A stretch of 64,000 nt of DNA from Devosia nitrariae (GTDB taxonomy: Bacteria; Pseudomonadota; Alphaproteobacteria; Rhizobiales; Devosiaceae): NCBI RefSeq assembly GCF_030160115.1, contig NZ_BSNS01000009.1:1-64000 (forward strand). The letters run 5' to 3'. This document shows, piece after piece, positions 1 through 7,202 of this stretch; within the stretch, counting starts at the first letter, position 1, and every line of letters begins with the position of its first letter. Below the pieces are notes generated by a model. It saw only the letters and a list, made by a program, of their open reading frames with translations, had not been told where the DNA came from and ran no database searches. The translations under genes were made by a program, and so were the position numbers.

Positions 1-83
1 CCATCGCCAGCCTCCAAAAGCCAGCGTTGAATCTGATTTGCCAACCAAGGGGAATCCCTAGAAGACTAAATTGTCACTACGAC

Positions 84-164
84 CTAGAGCGTTTTCAGCA
101 AAAAAGCCTGTCCCGGACACGATCCGGGATGGCTACCACTTTTGCGGAACGGGAAAGGCTCTAG
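84..164. repeat. Dispersed GAGCG-family palindromic repeat, copy 1 (interrupted)
   Basis: The element begins CTAGAGCGTTTTCAGCAAAA and ends CCACTTTTGCGGAACG...GGCTCTAG, so its ends are inverted (CTAGAGC / GCTCTAG). A second small palindrome (TCCCGGACACGATCCGGGA) sits where other copies have GTGGACA, so this copy looks interrupted. The TAG stop codon of tonB on the minus strand is supplied by the repeat end. Bases 1-83 upstream show no gene I can support. Confidence 0.7.
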
Positions 165-1168
165 CGCACGAACGCCAACGGAACGGTGAACGTCCAGGAC
201 TGGCGTCCGGCTCCGGGCGGGATAGCCGGAAACGGCGCGGCGCGCGCGACGGTCGCCATTCCCGCCTGGTCGATGGCGGCGTTGCCCGAGGAGCGGGCGA
301 TGCCGATGCCACCCGCTGCGCCGCTGGCCGCGACCGTGAAAGTCACGTGTACTTCGCCCGCGGCGCCTCCGGCTCCTGCCGGATAGCGCAAAGCCTGGCG
401 CAGTTTGCTCAAAATCTGGCTCGGATACCTGGCGACTTCGGCGTTTCCTCCAGCGCCGGAATCGCCCTGCTGGCCGGCATTCGCGCGGCTGGCAATGACA
501 TCGGCATTGCTTTGCCCGCCATTGCCCGCCTGCGTGGGTGGATCCCGGCGCGGCTCTTGCTGCGGTGATGTGGCCTCGCGGCGCGGTTGTGGTGGCGGGT
601 AGGTCGGATCGCTCCGCCGGGCAATGGTCAGCGTCTGCGGCACGGGCGCAATCACGACGTCCTCCTCGGAGACAGGCTCGATCGTTTCCGGCACGGGCTC
701 TTGCGGCGCGACTGCCGGGACGAGCACTTCGACCGGCGCGTGCCGTGCCGTCGCAACCAGCGGGGTGTCGGGGCTTACTGTTGGTTCGATGGTTTCGGCT
801 TCGACCGGTTCGGCCACGTGTGTGGTTTGTGTCGCGCGGATCTCCTGCGGCGGTCGCGCCTCCAGCGCCTCAGCTTCGAACGTTTCGACAGGCGGTGGCA
901 GGACCGGCTGCTCGGTCGGCTCGACCGGCTCGAGCGTTTCGGCCGTGAGCGGCTGGCTTTCGGCGGCGCCTGCCGAAACCAGGGATTGTGCCGCGCTGCT
1001 TTCGATGGTGCTCGTCGTGTTGCTGGAAACGCTCGCAAGCGAAACGAGCTCGACGTCGACCGATCCGGGCACCGGCGCATCCTCCGCCTCCGGCCATCGG
1101 AAACCGGCGAAGGCAACACCGACAATGGCAGCATGTGCGAGAAGCGAGCCGGAGAGCGCCCGGTGCAT
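161..1168 (-). CDS. tonB: Energy transducer TonB
   Basis: This inner-membrane anchored periplasm-spanning protein passes proton-motive energy from ExbB-ExbD to TonB-dependent receptors, here most likely HmuR. It has a short cytoplasmic N-terminus, one hydrophobic segment (about residues 5-22), a long Pro/Glu/Val-rich linker to about residue 200 and a C-terminal TonB fold over roughly the last 80 residues, with a YP-x-x-x-x-x-x-x-GEVHVTFTV core and SWTFTVPLAF near the end. I start it at the ATG (MHRALSG) one base after the exbD stop. An in-frame start seven codons earlier would overlap exbD. It is the last gene of the exbB-exbD-tonB cluster. At 335 residues it is longer than enteric TonB because of the linker, which is common in Rhizobiales. 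Family assignment is secure. Confidence 0.9.
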   Translation of the reverse strand: MHRALSGSLLAHAAIVGVAFAGFRWPEAEDAPVPGSVDVELVSLASVSSNTTSTIESSAAQSLVSAGAAESQPLTAETLEPVEPTEQPVLPPPVETFEAEALEARPPQEIRATQTTHVAEPVEAETIEPTVSPDTPLVATARHAPVEVLVPAVAPQEPVPETIEPVSEEDVVIAPVPQTLTIARRSDPTYPPPQPRREATSPQQEPRRDPPTQAGNGGQSNADVIASRANAGQQGDSGAGGNAEVARYPSQILSKLRQALRYPAGAGGAAGEVHVTFTVAASGAAGGIGIARSSGNAAIDQAGMATVARAAPFPAIPPGAGRQSWTFTVPLAFVR

Positions 1169-1169
1169 C

Positions 1170-1601
1170 TCAGGGGATTCCCTGGGCAACGGTGATCAGC
1201 CCGATCTTGTCGAAGCCCGCACCTGAGAGCGCACCCATCACCCGCATGACGGTGCCGTAGCCGGCGGCCGCATCGGCGCGGATATAGAGCCGGTCGTCGG
1301 CGCCATCGGCAACCAGCGCCTCGACGGTCGCCACCATCGCCTCATAGGAGACAGGTTCCCCGTCGATCGAGATGGCGCCATCCGCCTCGACGGTGACCGT
1401 CACGGGCCGGGCTTGCGGTTCGAGCGCCCGGGCCTGCGTTTCCGGCAGGTCGATGGGCACACCGACAGTCATCAGCGGCGCTGCCACCATGAAGATGATG
1501 AGCAGCACCAGCATCACGTCGACCATCGGGGTGACGTTGATCTCGGCGATCGGCTGGCTTTTGCGCCCGCGCCGCCCGCTACCGGAAACGGCTATGCCCA
1601 T
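1170..1601 (-). CDS. exbD: Biopolymer transporter ExbD
   Basis: This is a subunit of the ExbB-ExbD proton channel that energises TonB. The 143-residue protein has a basic N-terminus and the ExbD/TolR signature INVTPMVDVMLVLLIIFMV at about residues 21-39, where the Asp in VDVMLVLL is the conserved membrane proton-carrying residue. A periplasmic domain with YIRAD-x-x-x-x-YG follows. The ATG overlaps the exbB stop by one base (TGATG), which indicates translational coupling, and the next gene is tonB. TolR is the alternative family, but the adjacent tonB and heme genes favour ExbD. Confidence 0.92.
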   Translation of the reverse strand: MGIAVSGSGRRGRKSQPIAEINVTPMVDVMLVLLIIFMVAAPLMTVGVPIDLPETQARALEPQARPVTVTVEADGAISIDGEPVSYEAMVATVEALVADGADDRLYIRADAAAGYGTVMRVMGALSGAGFDKIGLITVAQGIP

Positions 1602-2296
1602 CAGAGCGCCCTGCCGGCGTCGAGCTGGCGCGACAACAGCGCCGTCAGCCGGTCGGCAAAGCCTTCGAGACGGGCCGTCAGCTTGCCGGCGTCGGCCGAG
1701 AGCTGGTTGTAGGCAATGACCGCGGGAATGGCGGCAAGCAGCCCGAGAGCGGTGGCGAACAGCGCCTCGGCAATCCCTGGCGCGACAACCGCAAGGCTCG
1801 TGTTTTCGGCCGCCGCGATGGCGGTGAACGCGTTCATGATCCCCCAGACCGTGCCGAAAAGACCGACAAACGGCCCGGCGCTGCCGATGGTGGCCAGGAA
1901 CCCGAGCCGCTTTTCGAGCTCGGCGCTCTCCTCGGCAACCGCGAGGTCGAGCACGATCTCCAGCCGGCTCTGCAATCCGCCGGCCCGGGCGGCGTCCGCC
2001 GCATGGCTTTTGTCCCACTCGTCCATGCCGGCGATGAACACGGCTGCGAGCGCGCTCGCTTGCTTTCCCTGGTAGTCGCGCCGCAGCTCGGCAAGCGGCC
2101 GGCCCGAGGCGAAGGCGTTGTCGAAGGCGGCCATGGCCCGGCGCGTGCGCGCGAAGGCGGCGACCCGGTTGGCGATGATCGCCCAGCACCAGACCGAAGC
2201 GAGAACGAGCCCGATCATCACGCTCTTGACCACCCAGTCGGCCTGAAGGAAGAGGCCGACGAGCGAGAGTTCATGCGCGGCAGCAGCCATTTCCAT
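1601..2296 (-). CDS. exbB: MotA/TolQ/ExbB proton channel protein ExbB
   Basis: This is the inner-membrane scaffold of the TonB-energising proton channel. The 231-residue protein has one hydrophobic segment near residues 22-42, a cytoplasmic helical loop, and two long membrane helices over about residues 133-195. The family pattern is visible as IGSAGPFVGLFGTVWGIM and GIAEALFATALGLLAAIPA. It leads the exbB-exbD-tonB cluster, which starts about 200 bases after the gene at 2505-2930. A large hairpin lies in that gap, so the trio may be read through from the heme operon or have its own promoter. An SD-like GGAGGC lies just upstream of the ATG. Confidence 0.92.
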   Translation of the reverse strand: MEMAAAAHELSLVGLFLQADWVVKSVMIGLVLASVWCWAIIANRVAAFARTRRAMAAFDNAFASGRPLAELRRDYQGKQASALAAVFIAGMDEWDKSHAADAARAGGLQSRLEIVLDLAVAEESAELEKRLGFLATIGSAGPFVGLFGTVWGIMNAFTAIAAAENTSLAVVAPGIAEALFATALGLLAAIPAVIAYNQLSADAGKLTARLEGFADRLTALLSRQLDAGRAL

Positions 2297-2352
2297 CGGT
2301 GCCTCCTAAACTCGGTTGCGAACCGTGAGAGGGTCCTCGCGTGTCCCATTCA

Positions 2353-2441
2353 CACCGGGTCATTCCCGCGAAAGCGGGAACCTCTGTTGGCAGAACTTCA
2401 ATTAAAACAGAGGTCCCCGCGTTCGCGGGGATGACCCGGTG
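2353..2441. repeat. Long inverted repeat (REP-like, CCCGCGAAAGCGGG type)
   Basis: Two 36-base arms (2353-2388 and 2406-2441) are inverted copies of each other at 33 of 36 positions, separated by 17 bases. Each arm also holds its own small palindrome (CCCGCGAAAGCGGG and CCCCGCGTTCGCGGGG). The arms differ at three positions that keep each local palindrome paired, which looks like compensatory change. It fills the gap between the heme operon and exbB. There is no T-run, so it is not a classical terminator. Confidence 0.85.
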
Positions 2442-2504
2442 GGTGGTTCGGTCTCGTGCCAAACCGACGGTCGATAAAGGAACGCGATCGAACATGCTGA
2501 TCAC

Positions 2505-2930
2505 CTAAGTACCGAATTCGATGTCGGGACGTGCGGAGGTCGAAAGCCCGGCAAGACAGGCGCCGGCATCGAGTCCCGGCCCCTCGCAGGCGGGGATGTC
2601 GTTGACGAGCACCCGGCCGAGATCGCCGCAGTCAAGCCCGGCGAGTTCGAACTGCAGCACTTTGGTCTTGTTCTCGCTCAACGCCTTGAAGTCGAGATTG
2701 ACGATGCGCTCGATCGCGCCGGAGGTGTCGAACAGCGCGACCTCGACACCGGCGCGCTCGAGCAGCGCACCCAGTCTGTTGGTGGCAAGGAAGGTCACCC
2801 GGCAGCCACTCTCACCCTGCTGGAGAGCATTGAGCTCGAGCGCGAGGCCTGCGGCCGGCGCGGCCTCCTGTGCCGCGGCGGGCAGGACAAGAAACAGGGC
2901 CAACGCGGCGGGAAACAGTCGGGACGTCAT
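2505..2930 (-). CDS. Conserved small periplasmic protein of the heme locus, function unknown
   Basis: The 141-residue protein has a clear Sec signal peptide (MTSRLFPAALALFLVLPAAAQ, cleavage likely after AAA/AAAQ). The mature part is a compact beta-rich domain with four cysteines (in SGCRV, GLDCGD, IPACEG and GACLAG) that could form two disulfides. Its ATG overlaps the hmuV stop by one base (TGATG), so it is translated with the heme ATPase. I do not know a biochemical role. Position and export suggest an accessory to heme uptake in the periplasm, which is inference. Confidence 0.75.
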   Translation of the reverse strand: MTSRLFPAALALFLVLPAAAQEAAPAAGLALELNALQQGESGCRVTFLATNRLGALLERAGVEVALFDTSGAIERIVNLDFKALSENKTKVLQFELAGLDCGDLGRVLVNDIPACEGPGLDAGACLAGLSTSARPDIEFGT

Positions 2931-3748
2931 CAGGCAACCTTTGTCATGGTGGTGCGTCCGGCCGCTTTCTCGCGCGACTGCGGCAGCACGAACGGCGTTT
3001 GCGGCGCAACGCCCACCCTGATCGGGCAGTCGAACACCGTTTCGATGAGCGTGTCGGTGAGCACTGACGCCGGCGGACCGGAGGCGGCAACGCGTCCGGT
3101 CTTGAGCGCGAGAAGGCTGTCGGCATACATGGCGGCAAGGTTGAGGTCGTGGAGGATGGCGACGACCCCGCCGCCCGCTTCGGCAAACTGCCGCGCGACA
3201 TCCATGATCAGGAGCTGGTGCTGGATATCGAGGCTCGAGACCGGTTCGTCGAGGAAGAGAAAGCGCGGCACGCCCTCGAGAACGGGCAGCCAGACCTGGC
3301 AGAGGACGCGCGCAAGCTGTACCCGCTGCTGCTCGCCGCCCGAGAGCTCATTATAGAAACGGCCGGCAAAGCCTGAGAGGTCCACCCGCGCCAGCGCGTC
3401 TTCGGGCAGGCGCCTCAACTGGCCGATCGGCACACCCGGGCGGCCGGCGGTCAGCCCGAGTGCCACCACCTCGCGCACGGTGAACGGAAAGGAGAGCGTC
3501 GTCGATTGCGGCAGCACGGCGCGCAGGGCCGCGGACTTTGGTGGCGGCAGGCGCCGGACGTCGTGCCCGTCGAGGACAGCTTTGCCGGCATAGGGATAGT
3601 CGCCGCAAAGGGTCTTGAGCAGCGTTGTCTTGCCCGAGCCGTTGGGGCCGACGATGGCGGTGATCTCCGCGTGTCGGGCGCGAAAGTCGACCGCGTCGAG
3701 GATTGGGCGGCCGCCGATGGAAACGGTGATGTTCGTTGCTTCGATCAT
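2930..3748 (-). CDS. hmuV: Heme ABC transporter ATP-binding protein HmuV
   Basis: This is the cytoplasmic ATPase that powers HmuTUV heme import. The 272-residue protein shows Walker A GPNGSGKTTLLK near residue 37, signature LSGGEQQRVQLARVL, Walker B FLFLDEPVSSLD and the switch His in AILHDLNLAA. Length and motifs fit FecE/HmuV-type ATPases. The start MIEATNI lies 4 bases after the hmuU stop. A longer in-frame extension upstream is only a shadow over hmuU. It is followed with a one-base overlap by the small periplasmic gene. Confidence 0.94.
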   Translation of the reverse strand: MIEATNITVSIGGRPILDAVDFRARHAEITAIVGPNGSGKTTLLKTLCGDYPYAGKAVLDGHDVRRLPPPKSAALRAVLPQSTTLSFPFTVREVVALGLTAGRPGVPIGQLRRLPEDALARVDLSGFAGRFYNELSGGEQQRVQLARVLCQVWLPVLEGVPRFLFLDEPVSSLDIQHQLLIMDVARQFAEAGGGVVAILHDLNLAAMYADSLLALKTGRVAASGPPASVLTDTLIETVFDCPIRVGVAPQTPFVLPQSREKAAGRTTMTKVA

Positions 3749-3752
3749 GGCT

Positions 3753-4853
3753 TCACCAGGCAAGCTGGCTGCGGCGGCGCAGCAGGATCCAGAGGAAGAA
3801 CGGGCCGCCAACGAACGCGGTGACGATGCCGATAGGCAGCTCCGCCGGCGCAACGATGGTGCGGCTGACGGCATCGGCGAGCAGCAGGAACGACGCACCG
3901 AGCAAGGCCGATGCCGGCAGCAGGTAGCGGTGGTCCGGCCCGATGACGAGACGCAGGAGGTGAGGCACGACGATGCCGACGAACCCGATGCCGCCGCTGA
4001 CCGCAACCGAGGCGCCCGTCGCTGCCGCAACGATCACGATCGCCCAGCGCTTGAACGGCTGCACCGAAAGGCCGAGATGCGCCGCGGTCGCCTCGCCCAG
4101 CGTCATGGCGTTGAGGCCCTTGGCCAGGAACCCCGCGCCGATGAGCGCGGCAAGGATGATCGGGCCCGAGGACATGACTTTGGTCCAATTGGACCCCGAG
4201 AGCGAGCCCAGCCCCCAGAAGGTCAGGTCCCGCAATTGGTTGTCGTCGGCCATATAGACGAGGACACCGGTGACGGCGCCGGCGAGCGCGCCGATGGCGA
4301 TGCCGGCCAGCAGCATCGTGGCGATCGCCGTCTGGCCGCTGCGCGTCGCCACCCGATACAGGATGAACGTTGTGATCAGCCCGCCGATGAACGATGCGAT
4401 CTGCAGGGCGTAGATGCCGAGAAGGGCGGTCAGCGGCGCCAGCATCGTGGTGCCGAGGACGATGATGCCGACCGCGCCGAGCCCAGCGCCCGAGGAGACG
4501 CCGACGAGCCCGGGGTCGGCCAGCGGGTTGCGGAAGAGCCCTTGCATGACGAGACCCGAGACGGCAAGCCCCGCTCCGATAAGCACGCCGAGGATCATGC
4601 GCGGCAGGCGGATGTTGAGGACGACCACCTGGTCGCGCACCGCCTCGGTTCCTTCGAGCGGAACGAACCCGAAAGCGTGCGCAAGCACGCGCCAGGCCGA
4701 GGCGCCCGAGGCGCCGGTCGTCATCGAAACGACCATGACGATAGCCAGCAGCAGCGCTAGCAGGAAAACAGCGAGCTGCCCGAGACCCGTGCGGTCGCCT
4801 TCGGGACGGCCGCGTTCGAGAATGCCCTGTGTGATCAGGCTCGCCTGTGCCAT
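3753..4853 (-). CDS. hmuU: Heme ABC transporter permease HmuU (FecCD family)
   Basis: This is the inner-membrane channel for heme import. The 366-residue protein is a FecCD/BtuC permease with about ten hydrophobic helices and the family motif RLPRMILGVLIGAGLAVSG followed by MQGLFRNPLADPGLVG near residues 90-125. The ATPase-contact region near GLGEATAAHLG-like sequence (MTLGEATAAHLG) and the C-terminal PAELPIGIVTAFVGGPFF are also typical. It begins 2 bases after the hmuT stop and ends 4 bases before hmuV, within one operon. Confidence 0.94.
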   Translation of the reverse strand: MAQASLITQGILERGRPEGDRTGLGQLAVFLLALLLAIVMVVSMTTGASGASAWRVLAHAFGFVPLEGTEAVRDQVVVLNIRLPRMILGVLIGAGLAVSGLVMQGLFRNPLADPGLVGVSSGAGLGAVGIIVLGTTMLAPLTALLGIYALQIASFIGGLITTFILYRVATRSGQTAIATMLLAGIAIGALAGAVTGVLVYMADDNQLRDLTFWGLGSLSGSNWTKVMSSGPIILAALIGAGFLAKGLNAMTLGEATAAHLGLSVQPFKRWAIVIVAAATGASVAVSGGIGFVGIVVPHLLRLVIGPDHRYLLPASALLGASFLLLADAVSRTIVAPAELPIGIVTAFVGGPFFLWILLRRRSQLAW

Positions 4854-4855
4854 CT

Positions 4856-5731
4856 CTAGAGGTCCGGATAGAGCGCTTCGGCGAGGTCGGTCACCGCTTC
4901 GGCCGTGCGCGGCCCGAAGCCGAGGAGATACGCCCCGTCCATCTTGATCACCGCATGATTTTTGCCGGCGGGGGTCAGGGCTATGGCGGGATGGGCGAAG
5001 AGCTCATCGGCGGTCGCGTCATGGTCGCCCCCGCGATCCATCATCAGGATGACGTCCGGCGCTGCTTCGATGATCGCCTCTTCGGTCAGGGCCTTATAGC
5101 CCGCGTAGTCCTCGATCGCGTTGACGGCGCCGGCCAGTTCGAGGATGCCGTTGGCCGCCGTGCCGGTGCCTGAGGCGTTGATCTTGCCGCCCTGCATCGA
5201 GAGGATGAAGAGCACGCGCTTAGGCTCGGCGATCCTGGCGGTCCGCTCTTCGGCGGCGGTCAGCGCCGCGTCGAGCTGGACAATAAGCGTCTCGGCCTTG
5301 TCTTCGACATCGAGCGCCTCGCCGACGGCCCGCACCTTGGCAAGGATTCCCTCGTGCGAATAGCTTTCCGGCACGGTCCGGTAGTCGACGCCGGCCTGCG
5401 AGAGGACGTCGAGCGCCTCGGGCGGTCCGCTGCCTTCGATGACGAGGAGCGCCGTCGGGCTGACCGAGAGCACGCCTTCCGGTGCGAGCGCCCGCATATA
5501 GCCGACGTCGGGCAGCTCTTGCACCTCTGGCGGATAGACAGCGGTCTGGTCGCGCGCGACCAGCCGATCCTCTTCGCCGAGCGCATAGATGATCTCGGTC
5601 AGCGACCCGCCTATGGAAACGACGCGCGAGGTGTCCACGAACGGCTCGAGCGCCACGGCGTTCGCCGCGCCCGCTGCCGAGAGAGCAGCGGCAACAAGCG
5701 CTGCCCTGAGAGTTGAAACGGTCGCGTGCAT
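4856..5731 (-). CDS. hmuT: Periplasmic heme-binding protein HmuT
   Basis: This substrate-binding protein of HmuTUV carries heme from the outer-membrane receptor to HmuU. The 291-residue protein has a signal peptide (hydrophobic AALVAAALSAAGAANA, cleavage around residue 25) and the cluster-III/TroA-like fold: VSIGGSLTEIIYALG at the first strand, the heme-site region around YMRALAPEG, and the long linking helix before VLFILSMQGGKINASG. The heme ligand cannot be fixed by eye; a Tyr such as that in DVGYMRAL is the usual candidate. It lies 9 bases after hmuS and 2 bases before hmuU. Confidence 0.92.
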   Translation of the reverse strand: MHATVSTLRAALVAAALSAAGAANAVALEPFVDTSRVVSIGGSLTEIIYALGEEDRLVARDQTAVYPPEVQELPDVGYMRALAPEGVLSVSPTALLVIEGSGPPEALDVLSQAGVDYRTVPESYSHEGILAKVRAVGEALDVEDKAETLIVQLDAALTAAEERTARIAEPKRVLFILSMQGGKINASGTGTAANGILELAGAVNAIEDYAGYKALTEEAIIEAAPDVILMMDRGGDHDATADELFAHPAIALTPAGKNHAVIKMDGAYLLGFGPRTAEAVTDLAEALYPDL

Positions 5732-5740
5732 GGCGGCTCC

Positions 5741-6793
5741 TCAGGCGGCACGATTGCGTTGGGCGGTGGGCAGCGTTTCGACGATCACGCGCCACTCGGC
5801 GCGCTCGTCGACGCCTTCCTTGCGCTTGCCGAAGAACTGGATGATGAGGTTTCCGTCCGCGCCATAAACCTCGACCGAGGAGACGTGGCCGTCCTTGGTC
5901 GGCTTCCTCACTGCCCAGACTTCGGCAATCTGATCGAGCCGCAGGTGCAGGTGGAAGGTCGGATCCATCACGTTGAGCCAAGGACCCATCGGAGTGATGG
6001 TCTCGACTGGGCCCGAATGGATCTGAATGCAGCCGCCATTGCCGACGAACACCATGATCGGCAGTTGCGCCTTGGCCGCGGCCGTAAAGAGTGCGGGCAC
6101 GGCTGCCTCCTCCAGCGGCCAGGCGTAGTCCTCGCCGGCCATTTTGAGCGCGTCGAGCCGGTCGAGGTTGAGATCCCTAAGCATGCCGAAGAACTGGTGC
6201 GTATCGGTCAGCGCGCTCCAGCGCTCGCGCAGTTCCGCCGCCGAGGCGGGCGTGCGGCGCTCGATGGGTAGGGCCGGACGGATGTCGAGGGCCGGCGACT
6301 GGTCCTTCGCCGTCAGGTTGACGGTGAGGACCGCCCAGGCCTCGAGGTCGGTAGCGGGCCGGGCATGGATCTTGAATACGGCGTTGCCCTGCCGGTCGAA
6401 GAACTGCAGCGAACGGCGCACTTCACCGTTCTCGCCCGCCTTCTCGACGGCAAAGCCGAAGGCCCACTTGCCGGGGAAGATGCGCAGGTCGATCTGGCTG
6501 CCGAGCACCATGGAGGCATTCGGGCCGACGACGACCTTCTCGACCGGACCGATCTTCTCGTGCACGGCGCTTTCGTTGCGGGTCAATGCCATGATTTCCC
6601 CGAGGGCGGTCAGGCCGTTGAGCAGCACCTCGACATCGGCGTTGAGGCGAATGACGCCGTGCCCGATATGGGCGCTGGCGAGCTCGGCTTCGGAAATGCC
6701 ATGGATGCGGGCGAAGTCGCGCTCGCGCATTTGCTTGTGTTTTTCGCGCAGTGCGCGGATGTCATCGGGTGATTTTCGCAAGGTCTCGGTCAC
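5741..6793 (-). CDS. hmuS: Cytoplasmic heme-degrading/trafficking protein HmuS
   Basis: This protein binds incoming heme in the cytoplasm and releases its iron (HemS/ChuS/HmuS family). The 350-residue length matches the family's duplicated two-domain architecture. The N-terminal half carries LTRNESAVHEKIGP and the C-terminal half GPVETITPMGPWLNVMDPTFHLHLR, repeats of the same motif. The HLHL stretch lies near the C-terminal heme site. It follows hmuP by 10 bases and precedes hmuT by 9 bases. Whether it cleaves heme or only shuttles it cannot be read from sequence. Confidence 0.93.
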   Translation of the reverse strand: MTETLRKSPDDIRALREKHKQMRERDFARIHGISEAELASAHIGHGVIRLNADVEVLLNGLTALGEIMALTRNESAVHEKIGPVEKVVVGPNASMVLGSQIDLRIFPGKWAFGFAVEKAGENGEVRRSLQFFDRQGNAVFKIHARPATDLEAWAVLTVNLTAKDQSPALDIRPALPIERRTPASAAELRERWSALTDTHQFFGMLRDLNLDRLDALKMAGEDYAWPLEEAAVPALFTAAAKAQLPIMVFVGNGGCIQIHSGPVETITPMGPWLNVMDPTFHLHLRLDQIAEVWAVRKPTKDGHVSSVEVYGADGNLIIQFFGKRKEGVDERAEWRVIVETLPTAQRNRAA

Positions 6794-6803
6794 GGCAGCA
6801 GCC

Positions 6804-7019
6804 CTACTTGTTGAGGATAAGTTTGTCCTGGCGGGTGATCCTGAGGCGGTAGCGACCGCCCTTGTGGACGATGATCACCTCGTTGCGGCCGGCAAACAGG
6901 CCGGCACTGTCGATTTCGCGCGGTTCGTCCGCGCAAGCGTGTTCTATCGCATTCATTGTCTCAGCACCGCGGCTGTCCCCGGCACCCTGGTCGTCGGTCA
7001 AAAATGTCTGTCTCATCAT
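6804..7019 (-). CDS. hmuP: Hemin uptake protein HemP/HmuP
   Basis: This 71-residue protein ends with the HemP hallmark YRLRITRQDKLILNK, preceded by NEVIIVHKGG. In Bradyrhizobium HmuP acts with Irr as a co-activator of the divergent heme receptor gene (known for the family; not shown here). It is the first gene of the minus-strand heme operon and faces hmuR across a 183-base divergent promoter region. Two consecutive ATG codons could start it, with no strong SD. The variable N-terminal third means the exact start is uncertain. Confidence 0.88.
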   Translation of the reverse strand: MMRQTFLTDDQGAGDSRGAETMNAIEHACADEPREIDSAGLFAGRNEVIIVHKGGRYRLRITRQDKLILNK

Positions 7020-7061
7020 AGGGTTGTCGATGACGGCGTCCCGAAGGACGAGCGCACGTCA

Positions 7062-7096
7062 TTTGTTGACTTTCATAATCATCTTAATTAGAAGGC
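7062..7096. promoter_or_regulatory. AT-rich divergent promoter/iron-regulator region between hmuP and hmuR
   Basis: This is the only AT-rich island in the 183-base hmuP-hmuR gap. It holds TTGACT (7066-7071, -35-like on the plus strand), a partly symmetric TTTCATAATCATCTTAATTAG and a TTAGAA half-site resembling Irr/ICE boxes. In Rhizobiales such loci are controlled by Irr, RirA or Fur/Mur. The match is loose and I cannot choose among the regulators. Confidence 0.4.
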
Positions 7097-7202
7097 GCAA
7101 TAGGTGATTTCGGATGTCATGTTTATTGATCCCGGATCCACGCAAGCCAGCCCACCGCCAGCCAGCGCCAACGACACTTTGAAAATTCAGGAGCTTTGGA
7201 AA

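Noticed and set aside
3615..4760. Long plus-strand open frame opposite hmuU
   Set aside because: Its composition is Arg/Asp/Gly-rich and low in hydrophobics, and it is antisense to a clear FecCD permease; it is a GC-rich codon-bias shadow.
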